Positions 1 through 7,811 of a stretch of 30,550 nt of DNA are shown piece after piece (the first letter of the stretch is position 1; the number at the start of each line of letters is the position of its first letter). The DNA is taken from contig NZAS01000055.1 of assembly GCA_002686195.1 (NCBI GenBank), positions 1 to 30,550 on the forward strand, given 5' to 3'. The translations under genes were made by a program, and so were the position numbers. Origin of the DNA: Candidatus Pacearchaeota archaeon (GTDB taxonomy: Archaea > Nanoarchaeota > Nanoarchaeia > Pacearchaeales > GW2011-AR1). The notes under the pieces were generated by a model. It saw only the letters and a program-made list of their open reading frames with translations, was not told the origin of the DNA and did no database searches.

Positions 1-385
1 CTACAGCGTATGTGTTAGCACCTACATTTCCATTTGCTTGCGGTAATTTTTGTCCAACAACAAACCCAGCATTTGTTACCTTGCCCGTTGTTGCATTCTT
101 TTTCTTTCCGTCGCCGGCGCCAAGGACCCTAATATACGTCAGAGCCTGAGCGCTGTTAAGCCACTCATTCACTGCAAGCGGTCCAAATCTTTCACCGTCT
201 GTATTTCCAAATGTGTTTGCAAAATCACTGTAATTTGCAACAGTTACTGGAACAAATGCCGGACCAGACTCTGCTGTTCCAATCACACCTGCAGGAGTTC
301 CAACAGGACCTAATGATGTCTTTCGTCCAGACACATCGATCTCTCTTGTACTTACGCCTGCGCTTCTAAAAACTATTTCAGCCAT
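1..385 (-). CDS. Tail sheath protein paralogue, N-terminal part (runs off window)
   Basis: This frame starts with an ATG at 383-385 and stays open to the window edge, giving 128 codons of the N-terminus. It is clearly homologous to the complete sheath gene just upstream. Both begin MAE, and both carry the blocks PAGV.GT.E.GPAFVPVTV and FGP.AV.E followed by RVLGAG, in the same order. Contractile-tail sheath subunits (T4 gp18 family) polymerise around the tail tube and contract on infection. The start follows a GGAGAA ribosome-binding site and lies 35 nt after the stop of the first sheath gene, so the two are probably co-expressed. Total length and C-terminal domain cannot be seen. It could be a second sheath subunit, a variant used at one end of the tail, or a structural relative with another job. 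Family assignment is strong; role is inference. Confidence 0.85.
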   Translation of the reverse strand, partial: MAEIVFRSAGVSTREIDVSGRKTSLGPVGTPAGVIGTAESGPAFVPVTVANYSDFANTFGNTDGERFGPLAVNEWLNSAQALTYIRVLGAGDGKKKNATTGKVTNAGFVVGQKLPQANGNVGANTYAV

Positions 386-409
386 TTAGAGTTTCTCCAC
401 AAATCATAG

Positions 410-417
410 ATAAATAT
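410..417 (-). promoter_or_regulatory. AT-rich box upstream of second sheath gene (possible promoter)
   Basis: Read on the minus strand, ATATTTAT sits about 24 nt before the ATG of the second sheath gene, directly after the first sheath gene's stop codon. It is followed by TGATTTGTG and GGAGAA. The same elements in the same order precede the first sheath gene. Conservation between paralogous leaders suggests function, but it may only reflect the duplication. Confidence 0.3.
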
Positions 418-420
418 TTC

Positions 421-3400
421 TTACTCAAAACTTACCCCTGCAGACGTAATAATAAAGTCTATTGCGATAAATTCTATTGCTCTAGTTGGAACAAGAACTA
501 TTCTACCGTTAAGCCGACTTTGTTCTACGTCCTCTCTAGTATTATTTGAATCATCCATTACAACACTAAACTGATCAATTCCTTGCTGTGTCTGAATAAG
601 TGATAATAGAGGTGTTACTTGTGAGACAAATCTTGCTCTTGTCTCTGTTGTGTTTTGCTCAAATACTATTTTACTTGCTACGTCAGATATTATTCTCTTT
701 GCTTCAAGAAGCATTCTTCTAACATTGACTCTATCAAGAGATGTTTTTGCTTGCTGCAATGTCTTTTGCCCAAAGATGACGAATCCTGCATTTGGAAATG
801 TTGCAATTGGATTTATTCTTGCCTCGTATAGGTCATTTCTATCACTTGCGTTTAATCTTGCCCTTGTATTCACAACAAAGTCAAGAGCAGCTCTATTAAA
901 TCCTGCCGGAGCAAACCACGGATATGATACATTATCATTAAATCCTAGCGCACCAATTACTGCAATGCTAGCAGGAACTTCAACAGTTCTATTATTTACA
1001 GGATCATTAATTGATACATCTGGAAAATATGCAGCTGCATAATTGCTATCTAGTGCCTGGGCATCGAACTTTTCTATAGTCTTTTCAACATCGGGCCGAG
1101 CACTGCTATCATAAAATAGCCTATTATTATCCCCGTCATATGAGGGAGTATCAAGAACATAAATTGCCTTTCCATAATCCTCAACCAGGTCTATGACGTA
1201 ATCAGTTACATGACTATCTCTTATACCAGGTATTACAATAATATTAACACGTGATGTCATTTCATCTGTCAGTATCTCTGCTGCAGCCCTATATGATCTA
1301 ACTGTGCTATTATCCTTTCCTGACCCTACTGTCATACTTGTTGTCAGGCCTATGTTTAATGGATTTCCATCTGTGCTTGATAAATTAGACTCAGACGCCT
1401 TTCCTGCAGCATCAGATGATGCTGCTCTATCATTTAGTCTTGACATATCTCTGTCAAGAATGTTTACACCGTCGAACCCACCGTAAAAGAAATTTGTAAA
1501 CTTTGTGTAGTTTGTAAATTTATTAAAGTGCACAGACCCGGTTAAAGAAATAAGCGATGCAAGTGTAAGTCTATCTTCTGCTGTTCCGTCTGACACAGCA
1601 TACGTAGTTCCCTTTGGTACACCATTTCTAATATAGCATGCTTCAAGCATGTGATCCTTTGCTGTTCCCGTTATCTGACTTGCAACGGTCTGATTTAATC
1701 CAGACCTGCCGCTGTTTGTTAATGCAGCTGATATGACGTTTCCAAGTGCAACTCTTGCTAGAGTAAATTTATTATTATTAAATTCATCAGCTCCTGATCC
1801 GGTGACCACCAGGTCCATCTTAGAGATGGCGAGTAGCTTAGAATAATTTTCAATTAGTGGGTTTGGTGTGCTAGAAACGTTTGCGTTAAGAATTGAATCA
1901 TCAAGAGATGAACTTCTTGGAACTATCTCAAACTTAGTTCCCCAATAAAATCTGGCATCAACTCTCTCGCTATTTCCTGGAGATCCTGCTAGACCGGATG
2001 TTGCAACATTTCCTCTTGTAACTTTAAACCTATATGGAACTGGTGGGAATATTGATCCTGAAAGTAATTCTTCTGCGCCTGCGCTTCCGGCGTCGCCGCT
2101 GCCTGATGATTTTCTTGGTGTGAATGATAATCTTGATCCAGGATTTCCGAGATTTAGGCCCAATGAAGAAGTCATTCCAGTAGTTGAATTATCTGCAAGT
2201 GTCTCAGTGGTTTTTAGAGACGGGAAACCTCTAAATCCGAATGGTAAAGCATCTACAGGTATGTTTCTGTCCTCGGCATCAGTATGCATCACAATTCTAA
2301 CCCTTGATGACACATTTGCATACTTTCCGGACATTAAGAGGCGTCTTTCATCAGATGTCTCTGCATCAAAGTTATATGAAACCTTTAAATCACCTATCTT
2401 CTTAGCAACATAATTTTCATCGCTCGGATTTAGCGTACACAGAGGATACTGTTCTAAAATTGATGGATTTGTGTCTGTATCTCCAAACGATCTTATCTCT
2501 ACTGTAAATGTTCCGTTCTTATTCTTTACATTTGTAGACTTTCTAATATTTGAAATTGATACTTTAAACTTTGTGTTTCCAGAAGCACCGTCTGACAATG
2601 TTTCAAAGTGGAATAGATCATATTCTTTCTCACCATACGGTTGGGAGATGAACATTGATGTTCGAGGAGTTGTGTATCTTGTGTCAAATCTTCCAAAAGC
2701 ATCCCTAAATCCCTGTCCGGCTGGATTGTTGGATGAAACTGCAGCAGATCCTGATGCTATAGCAACAGAATAACTGTGATCTGAAACTGGTGCTATCTCA
2801 TCTTCAACGGGAAAGTGAGAATATAAAAGATGCTGTTCTTCCTGAAATCTTTCAGGGTCTGTGTTTAGAATATTGGCGATGTAACTAGGCAGCGACGGAT
2901 CTAGCGATGCAGTTAGTATCTTAACACCCGGAGATGAATCATTATTTGCAAACCCTGTTGCTGACGAGGATACGGCTATCTTAAATGTCTTAAACCTGCT
3001 ATCGCCTGTTTCGCTATATATCGTAGCTGTGTCTGCAAATGCTTCTGCAATTGAATATGATGATGTTGCATGTAAAACATGGATTCTTGTTCCAGTTGCA
3101 CACATTATCATTCCACGAACTAGATACACATAGTTGTCGCCGATGCTGATTCCATAGCTGTCATTATCTGTAAAGACAGGAAAACCAACAGTTTCTTTTG
3201 ATGCAGAGACAAAGTGTCTGGCAACTAAAAATTGAACTGCTCCTTGGTGACGTGTATCTCCTGGCGTACCTCCCAGTGCTGATCCTTGTATTATGAATCC
3301 AGCATTTTTTACAACACCTTGCTGCTCTGTCTTGTATATGTCAGTTGTAGAATCATTAGATCCCGCGCCTAGCACCCTGACGAAAGTTAAAGCACTTCTA

Positions 3401-3627
3401 TTTTTTAAAAATTCTCTAACAGCATACGGTCCAAATTTTTTATGATCTAATGCTCCAAAACGAGATTTAAAATCATTAAATGAACCAACTGTTACTGGGA
3501 CGAATGCCGGACCCATTTCTGATGTGCCTGCCACACCAGCAGGAACGCCAACCGTCTCTGCCTCCCTCTGGGATAGATCGACTTCGCGTTCAAAGAATCC
3601 GGGCGATTTAAAGATCTGCTCAGCCAT
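421..3627 (-). CDS. Tail sheath protein (T4 gp18-like), extra-long
   Basis: The 1068-aa product is a contractile tail sheath subunit. The N-terminal ~100 residues contain GPAFVPVTVGSFNDF and FVRVLGAG. The C-terminal ~330 residues carry the typical sheath core: NIIVIPGIRD, the YPWFAPAGFNRAAL block, and LNASDRNDLYEARINPIATF, ending with a domain that contains RRMLLEAKRII and a beta-rich tail. T4 gp18 is about 660 aa, so roughly 400 residues are extra. They lie mainly in the middle (about 130-700), which is beta- and Ser/Thr/Asn-rich and probably forms surface-exposed domains. The gene follows the gp15-like gene by 63 nt and precedes a sheath paralogue, matching the neck-to-tail order of T4-like phages. 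The ATG has a GGGAGAA ribosome-binding site. Family assignment is firm; the role of the insertion is unknown. Confidence 0.92.
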   Translation of the reverse strand: MAEQIFKSPGFFEREVDLSQREAETVGVPAGVAGTSEMGPAFVPVTVGSFNDFKSRFGALDHKKFGPYAVREFLKNRSALTFVRVLGAGSNDSTTDIYKTEQQGVVKNAGFIIQGSALGGTPGDTRHQGAVQFLVARHFVSASKETVGFPVFTDNDSYGISIGDNYVYLVRGMIMCATGTRIHVLHATSSYSIAEAFADTATIYSETGDSRFKTFKIAVSSSATGFANNDSSPGVKILTASLDPSLPSYIANILNTDPERFQEEQHLLYSHFPVEDEIAPVSDHSYSVAIASGSAAVSSNNPAGQGFRDAFGRFDTRYTTPRTSMFISQPYGEKEYDLFHFETLSDGASGNTKFKVSISNIRKSTNVKNKNGTFTVEIRSFGDTDTNPSILEQYPLCTLNPSDENYVAKKIGDLKVSYNFDAETSDERRLLMSGKYANVSSRVRIVMHTDAEDRNIPVDALPFGFRGFPSLKTTETLADNSTTGMTSSLGLNLGNPGSRLSFTPRKSSGSGDAGSAGAEELLSGSIFPPVPYRFKVTRGNVATSGLAGSPGNSERVDARFYWGTKFEIVPRSSSLDDSILNANVSSTPNPLIENYSKLLAISKMDLVVTGSGADEFNNNKFTLARVALGNVISAALTNSGRSGLNQTVASQITGTAKDHMLEACYIRNGVPKGTTYAVSDGTAEDRLTLASLISLTGSVHFNKFTNYTKFTNFFYGGFDGVNILDRDMSRLNDRAASSDAAGKASESNLSSTDGNPLNIGLTTSMTVGSGKDNSTVRSYRAAAEILTDEMTSRVNIIVIPGIRDSHVTDYVIDLVEDYGKAIYVLDTPSYDGDNNRLFYDSSARPDVEKTIEKFDAQALDSNYAAAYFPDVSINDPVNNRTVEVPASIAVIGALGFNDNVSYPWFAPAGFNRAALDFVVNTRARLNASDRNDLYEARINPIATFPNAGFVIFGQKTLQQAKTSLDRVNVRRMLLEAKRIISDVASKIVFEQNTTETRARFVSQVTPLLSLIQTQQGIDQFSVVMDDSNNTREDVEQSRLNGRIVLVPTRAIEFIAIDFIITSAGVSFE

Positions 3628-3661
3628 TAATTATTCTCCCATGCACAAATCACTACAATTT

Positions 3662-3669
3662 ATAAATAT
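3662..3669 (-). promoter_or_regulatory. AT-rich box upstream of first sheath gene (possible promoter)
   Basis: The minus strand reads ATATTTATAAATTG about 34 nt before the sheath ATG, inside the 63-nt gap after the gp15-like gene. It is followed by TGATTTGTG and GGGAGAA, as in the leader of the second sheath gene. It contains TATAAATT, one base from the T4 late promoter consensus TATAAATA. The assignment is by inspection only. Confidence 0.3.
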
Positions 3670-3690
3670 CATTCAAAAACCTAAAAGACC

Positions 3691-4905
3691 TTACTCAAAT
3701 TCCCTGATTATCTCAATTATTACCCTGGCATTTGCAACTGTCTCTCCCTTTCTCTGATTACGAGTTAGAATTGGAACAGATTTCTTAATTTTCTTGCCTG
3801 TAAACGGATCATCTATTGTTTTAATTACTTGAACATCTGACTGACCGCGGGATCTAGACTCATCACCTGCACCATTAAGTAATTTCACATCACTTAGAAT
3901 AAATTTATCAATGTCACCGTCTGAGTTATCTTTTTGAGGCTTAGTAACAATTTGTGCCCTGGACTCATAAATTCCAAAATCTATTTGTGGTGCTGACAAT
4001 GTTCTTCTAAATGGACTTGGTAGACCTGGATGCTGTGGGGCTAAAATATATGCAGGAACAACCATCTTAAATGTATATTTCACAATTCTTTCGTCAGATG
4101 AAAAATCTGAAAAGTTGTCTGCTGTTCCTAGAGGTGACTTCAAATAGGCAACAAACTGATACCCAGCATCAGTCTCAATTAAAAAATCGTGTCCCTGACC
4201 GGTGAATCTTGCCATCATTGACTCAATAATCTGATTCATCTGCGTCATGTACTGTGTCCAGAACGTTATGTCATATTCAAGCGTGACAAACGTTGGGTAT
4301 GGAATAGTTATCACCTCAAAAATATTATCTCCTATATTTTCTGCAAGGAGATCTCCAGATGAATTAACGATAGAGCTATTTGACTTACTTCTTCGGGAGG
4401 CGACTCTTCCCTCTATGCTTCCGCTATGAGGAAACGAAGTTATATTTTCAAAATTACTTTTAGATGCAACATTTTTTTGATTTAAAAGACCCATCTTGTT
4501 AATGATATTTTGATAGTCTCTATCATTTTTGCTTAGCCTTCTCTTTATTATATAGCTTTGCTGATCTTTGTGCGATATTGGTGTTCCATATCCTGATTGT
4601 GACGAATCATGTGAAATACTTGATCTCTTTATCGATATTATTGGAAGAATTATTGCATTATTTTTATCTCTTATCGGCTGATTTCTTCTTGTTAGGGCAA
4701 ATCTCTCACCAGTTGAAAATACAACGGGAACACGGGTTGCCTGATTATCGACTTCTATTTCAAATGAAAGCTGTTTGTCAAATAGATGAAAAAGGGCTCT
4801 ATCAGCATCCTCTATTCCGACTGAAGGTATTGAAAAGTCTTCTGGGACACTTGAGCCCTCATACGGATCATTTATTCCTGCTGTTGGCTTTATATCATCA
4901 GACAT
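3691..4905 (-). CDS. Tail completion / sheath stabiliser protein (T4 gp15-like)
   Basis: The 404-aa protein resembles T4 gp15, which caps the tail and joins it to the neck. Near residue 35 it has ADRALFHLFDKQL, then a VPVVFSTGERFAL segment and an ILPIISI strand. This follows the pattern of gp15, where a conserved hydrophobic strand pair precedes an ILPRI segment. A central block with FWTQYMTQMNQIIESMMARF matches the gp15 region that contains TRYEDDMFQIVEQIL. T4 gp15 is 272 aa; the extra length lies in a polar, Lys/Ser-rich stretch at about 90-190 and in the C-terminus. It starts 2 nt downstream of the gp14-like stop and sits directly before the sheath gene, as expected for this role. Identification rests on these patterns plus position. 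Confidence 0.75.
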   Translation of the reverse strand: MSDDIKPTAGINDPYEGSSVPEDFSIPSVGIEDADRALFHLFDKQLSFEIEVDNQATRVPVVFSTGERFALTRRNQPIRDKNNAIILPIISIKRSSISHDSSQSGYGTPISHKDQQSYIIKRRLSKNDRDYQNIINKMGLLNQKNVASKSNFENITSFPHSGSIEGRVASRRSKSNSSIVNSSGDLLAENIGDNIFEVITIPYPTFVTLEYDITFWTQYMTQMNQIIESMMARFTGQGHDFLIETDAGYQFVAYLKSPLGTADNFSDFSSDERIVKYTFKMVVPAYILAPQHPGLPSPFRRTLSAPQIDFGIYESRAQIVTKPQKDNSDGDIDKFILSDVKLLNGAGDESRSRGQSDVQVIKTIDDPFTGKKIKKSVPILTRNQRKGETVANARVIIEIIREFE

Positions 4906-4907
4906 GA

Positions 4908-5573
4908 CTAATCCTCATCATAGAATGATGATCCTGCACCGGTATTGTCACCTCGTGGCGAGACCTCTGACGGTCCTGAGATTGGTTTTTCAAGAACACC
5001 TTTCTTCTGTAAGTCTCTACTATCCGCAGTTTCTCCTAGTCGATTTGCAGATAATCCTCGCTGTTGAACAAATGTATCCTGGACAGCGTCTGAGTCTGAA
5101 TTCATCTCGCTTGTCGGTCCGAATACCTTTGAAATAAACTGTCCCTTTCTTGACTGCTTTCCTGTTATTGTTACGAATGACTTAAATTCAATCTCACCGT
5201 AAATAGTGCTAGAGTCTGGAACCTGGACAACCTCAAAGAATACTGATCCGTAACTAAAAAAATCACCTTCTCGGATCTGTATTCCCCTGTCGTTCAAGTC
5301 CTTTTTCTGAATATACACTTCAATCGTATAGTATTCTTCACTTCCAAAAAGATTTGATCTTATATCTTGCGGCTGGTACTTTACAAGTGCCTCGATCTCG
5401 ATCGGATTATCAAATACCTTGTTTGGAGATTCCTCATAGACATCATGCACATCAGACTTTATCTTAGATATTGGAAAAAAGTAGATCTTTTGACCCACTA
5501 CATCCTTTACGACTTCCTTTCCGATGTCGTTTATAAAGTCTATTTCTCTCTGTGTTATAAATAATCTAGACAC
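4908..5573 (-). CDS. Neck protein (T4 gp14-like)
   Basis: The 221-aa product lies between gp13-like and gp15-like genes. Its first ~150 residues are beta-rich and include IREGDFFSYGSVFFEVVQV, which resembles the gp14 segment with EGDLIYFPMDNSLFEI. In T4, gp13 and gp14 form the neck that closes the filled head and receives the tail. The last ~70 residues are polar and low in complexity, with many Ser, Asp and Gly, and end in an acidic FYDED. The frame begins with GTG, 3 nt after the gp13-like TAG, with GGGAT as a plausible ribosome-binding site within the end of the preceding gene, which suggests translational coupling. Similarity is modest, so gene order carries much of the weight. Confidence 0.7.
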   Translation of the reverse strand: MSRLFITQREIDFINDIGKEVVKDVVGQKIYFFPISKIKSDVHDVYEESPNKVFDNPIEIEALVKYQPQDIRSNLFGSEEYYTIEVYIQKKDLNDRGIQIREGDFFSYGSVFFEVVQVPDSSTIYGEIEFKSFVTITGKQSRKGQFISKVFGPTSEMNSDSDAVQDTFVQQRGLSANRLGETADSRDLQKKGVLEKPISGPSEVSPRGDNTGAGSSFYDED

Positions 5574-5576
5574 TTG

Positions 5577-6752
5577 CTATCCCATGAAAATTGCAAGACC
5601 GTTAGGCATTGGTACATACTTTAACTGCTTTTGTATTGCCTCAGCACGTGCTGCAGCAACCTCCATTAGCTTATCATATGTCATTGTGTCTAACATCTCT
5701 CTAAGCTGTGTCTTTAACTTCTCCTTATCCTCTCTTCCCTGCGTGACTAATCCCTCGCCATTTAACTTTAAGTCTGAGCCTGGGATTGGTATTGATCCAA
5801 ATTTTGATCTAATTAGGCCTAGTTGCTCTCTACTTAAGGCAAGTGCTAGCTGTCGTATCCATTGTCTTCCTATGCTATTGATGCTTGTATACTCTAAATT
5901 TCCAAACGGAATATCACCAAGATTAGATACACCATCTATTGTTTCATCCTTATACGCAGGATTAAGCGGGTCTGAGAAGAATCTCACTCGTAAGAATAGC
6001 TTTTTAGGATCATTTTTTGTGGGCTTAGGGAATATTCTTATCTTTGTTCCTATCACTTCATACGAGTAATTAGACCTTCTTACCCTATTTGAAAGATCTA
6101 ATTGTCCAGCCCTAAGGATATCCTCAAACACTGGAAGAACATAGAATATTGTCTCAGGCGTGAATGACTCAAATGAGAACTCATTATTTAGATAATTTAT
6201 TGCAGACGTTGTGTCAAAGAATCTGTATGCTGCCTGCGGTGATACATGAAATACCTCGCTTATTTGCACCTTGCTTCTGGGGCTTGAATTCATGCTAGAT
6301 GAAAATATAAGATTTCCCGCATAATCCTTTAACTCATCATATATGTCATAATCCTGTCGGCCTTTCTCAAGATCAATTGATCCAGACAGCATATTATATG
6401 AGCCTCCGACTCCGGCTTCAAACGAGTAAGGCTCAGCAAATCTAGTTAGATAGTCAAGATTTTCTCTCGGATATTTCTGCTCTGATCCTGACATTATGCT
6501 GCCGGTGGGCATGCCAAGAAACTGAACGAGCTGGGACTTTGCCTGATACTGGTTTAATATTGACCCATATTCTAGCAAAGATTCCTCAAGATTTCCCCAT
6601 ATCTGCTTCTTTGTAAGCTCAACACTTAGGACATCGTCACCTAGCTTACGCTTTACAAATGTTACAACGCTGTCAGCCTCAGTTTGAAAGTCTGACTCAT
6701 TGTCAAAGAATCCGAACGGTGTAGGACTTGATGTTTGTGAAAATGTTGCCAC
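5577..6752 (-). CDS. Neck protein (T4 gp13-like head completion)
   Basis: The 391-aa protein matches what I know of gp13-type neck proteins of T4-like phages. It has PFGNLEYTSINSIGRQWIRQ followed by LALSREQLGLIRSKF and PIPGSDLKLNGEGLV, and then a helical EDKEKLKTQLREMLD segment near the C-terminus. The family seals the packaged head together with gp14. T4 gp13 is 309 aa, so this one is longer, mainly in the N-terminal half. The start codon is GTG with a purine-rich GAGAGAG upstream. A 219-nt non-coding gap separates it from the upstream gene, so it is likely the first gene of a neck-tail unit that continues through gp14, gp15 and sheath with very short gaps. Confidence 0.8.
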   Translation of the reverse strand: MATFSQTSSPTPFGFFDNESDFQTEADSVVTFVKRKLGDDVLSVELTKKQIWGNLEESLLEYGSILNQYQAKSQLVQFLGMPTGSIMSGSEQKYPRENLDYLTRFAEPYSFEAGVGGSYNMLSGSIDLEKGRQDYDIYDELKDYAGNLIFSSSMNSSPRSKVQISEVFHVSPQAAYRFFDTTSAINYLNNEFSFESFTPETIFYVLPVFEDILRAGQLDLSNRVRRSNYSYEVIGTKIRIFPKPTKNDPKKLFLRVRFFSDPLNPAYKDETIDGVSNLGDIPFGNLEYTSINSIGRQWIRQLALALSREQLGLIRSKFGSIPIPGSDLKLNGEGLVTQGREDKEKLKTQLREMLDTMTYDKLMEVAAARAEAIQKQLKYVPMPNGLAIFMG

Positions 6753-6790
6753 GTTTAGCTCTCTCTAGATGAACACTCTTCTAATACTAA

Positions 6791-6798
6791 CTATTTAC
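6791..6798 (-). promoter_or_regulatory. Possible late-type promoter upstream of gp13-like gene
   Basis: The minus strand reads CGTAAATAG, ending 38 nt before the GTG start. T4 late promoters have TATAAATA at -10, so this shares the TAAATA core. Similar boxes (GTAAATA or GATAAATA) precede the capsid, SbcCD and small pre-terminase genes. The motif is short and the sequence AT-rich, so chance is possible. Confidence 0.35.
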
Positions 6799-6856
6799 GA
6801 GACATGAACGATTCCAAACACAGCGTGGTAATTTATTAAAAAATATAATGCAAACG

Positions 6857-6883
6857 GGGCTCGGAATGTATTGTTCCGAGCCC
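6857..6883 (-). terminator. Hairpin between decoration-like and neck genes, possible terminator
   Basis: A perfect 10-bp inverted repeat (GGGCTCGGAA / TTCCGAGCCC) flanks a 7-nt loop, about 90 nt after the stop of the decoration-like gene. On the minus strand it is followed by CGTTTGCATTATATTTTTT, so the T-tract is delayed rather than immediate. It probably ends or attenuates transcription before the neck genes. It could instead be an RNA-stability element. Confidence 0.6.
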
Positions 6884-6971
6884 ACAATCAGCTTCTGTCT
6901 ACCACTAAAGGCATGCTATGATATTATCCATTCATTTCACTCTAATAGAGCTTAGAATGTGCCTGGACAGA

Positions 6972-7427
6972 TTAATTGGCTGCTGTATTAACGAACGTAA
7001 GAGTTCCGCTTGATGCAAGAACCTGATACTGTCTACCGTCGCAGATAAGTGTAACAGCTGCTCCAACAGTTCCTGTGAGTTTTAGCTGACCACCGTCTCC
7101 TCGGCGATCTACAACGCTTCCGCTTCCCTCTCTGGTGGGGAAGCCTGCAGCGCAGAAGATCGATCTTCCGTCTACGTCAGACCCTGTTAGACTATGAACC
7201 GGACTTGTAAGAGACCTAAATGTCCATACTGATCCAGGAACATCTGCAGCCTTAGGAAGTGTCGCTGTTAAAGGAGATGTTGAATTAAATGTGTAAACAC
7301 CTCCTGCTGTAACAGTTGTGTTAGCTGTTAGAGATGTTACACCGTATACAGGAGACTCTGCAAACTCTACACCTGATCCTTTTTCCTGGACCAGTCCCTT
7401 GCTATTTGTTATCTTTACCTTTGGCAT
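6972..7427 (-). CDS. Small beta-rich decoration- or fibre-like protein
   Basis: The 151-aa product is rich in Thr, Ser, Gly and Val with almost no predicted helix. Alternating hydrophobic residues (TANTTVTAGGVYTFN, LTATLPKAADVPGSVWTFR, GQLKLTGTVGAAVTLICDG) suggest a beta-sandwich or beta-roll of the kind seen in capsid decoration proteins and short head or tail fibres. There is no signal peptide or membrane segment. It begins 6 nt after the 83-aa gene and is followed by a strong hairpin, so the two form a small unit near the capsid gene, which favours a virion role. I do not recognise a specific family. The structural role is inference from composition and position. Confidence 0.55.
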   Translation of the reverse strand: MPKVKITNSKGLVQEKGSGVEFAESPVYGVTSLTANTTVTAGGVYTFNSTSPLTATLPKAADVPGSVWTFRSLTSPVHSLTGSDVDGRSIFCAAGFPTREGSGSVVDRRGDGGQLKLTGTVGAAVTLICDGRQYQVLASSGTLTFVNTAAN

Positions 7428-7433
7428 GATAAA

Positions 7434-7685
7434 TTAATTCCTTTTATTTTTTTTCTTTGATGTTGCTCTACTTAACTTATCACTAACTGTCTTTTTTTCT
7501 ACTGCGGGCACTGCAGGTTTCTCTGCGACAGGAGGTTGTACAGGACGCGGCTGCGCTGCTACAGGTGGCTTTTCTTGGACAGAAGGTGCAGGCTGTTCAC
7601 TTGCACCAGAATCCTGGACTGGCATTCCATTCTTATCGACCCTTACGACCTTACCAAATACTCTTCTTATGGCCTTGACACCCAT
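7434..7685 (-). CDS. Small Pro/Ala-rich protein of unknown function
   Basis: The 83-aa product has a basic N-terminus (MGVKAIRRVFGKVVRVDKNG), then a long Pro-, Ala-, Gln- and Glu-rich linker at about 27-62, and ends in a very basic tail (SRATSKKKNKRN). The layout suggests two small interacting ends joined by a flexible linker, as in some minor virion or anchor proteins. It is followed after 6 nt by the beta-rich decoration-like gene, with which it is probably co-transcribed. The ATG is preceded by AAGGA at usable spacing. I do not recognise it. The gene is supported by position, ribosome-binding site and tight spacing. Confidence 0.6.
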   Translation of the reverse strand: MGVKAIRRVFGKVVRVDKNGMPVQDSGASEQPAPSVQEKPPVAAQPRPVQPPVAEKPAVPAVEKKTVSDKLSRATSKKKNKRN

Positions 7686-7711
7686 TTTAATATCCTTATT
7701 TTATTATGATT

Positions 7712-7719
7712 ATAAATAT
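7712..7719 (-). promoter_or_regulatory. Possible promoter of the 83-aa gene
   Basis: The minus strand reads TATATTTATAATCATAAT, about 20-35 nt upstream of the ATG. It contains TATAAT, a perfect sigma70 -10 hexamer, and a TTGTCA lies 13 nt before that (19 nt before the following CATAAT). It also has the ATATTTAT box seen upstream of both sheath genes. The 126-nt gap after the homing endonuclease gene makes a new start site here reasonable. Confidence 0.35.
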
Positions 7720-7811
7720 ACAAGAATTGACAAACTAATTAGAAACCCTCATCAATAAAAACGACTATAATAAAGAACGCCCTCTTTTAACACGACTTCT
7801 AATATTGTAGC

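Noticed and set aside
1141..1240. Possible intein or other insertion in the sheath gene to explain its length
   Set aside because: No Cys/Ser-led block A, TxxH, HNH or VHN motif is seen anywhere in the sheath protein; the extra sequence looks like normal structural domains.
3661..3668. Exact TATAAATA on the plus strand (also at 7711-7718), matching the T4 late promoter
   Set aside because: It would direct transcription of the plus strand, where no gene is found. The reverse reading in an AT-rich gap is more relevant to the downstream minus-strand genes.
6753..6971. Possible tRNA or small gene in the 219-nt gap before the neck genes
   Set aside because: No cloverleaf, TTC/CCA pattern or open frame with a ribosome-binding site could be found; only the hairpin and a TAAATA box stand out.
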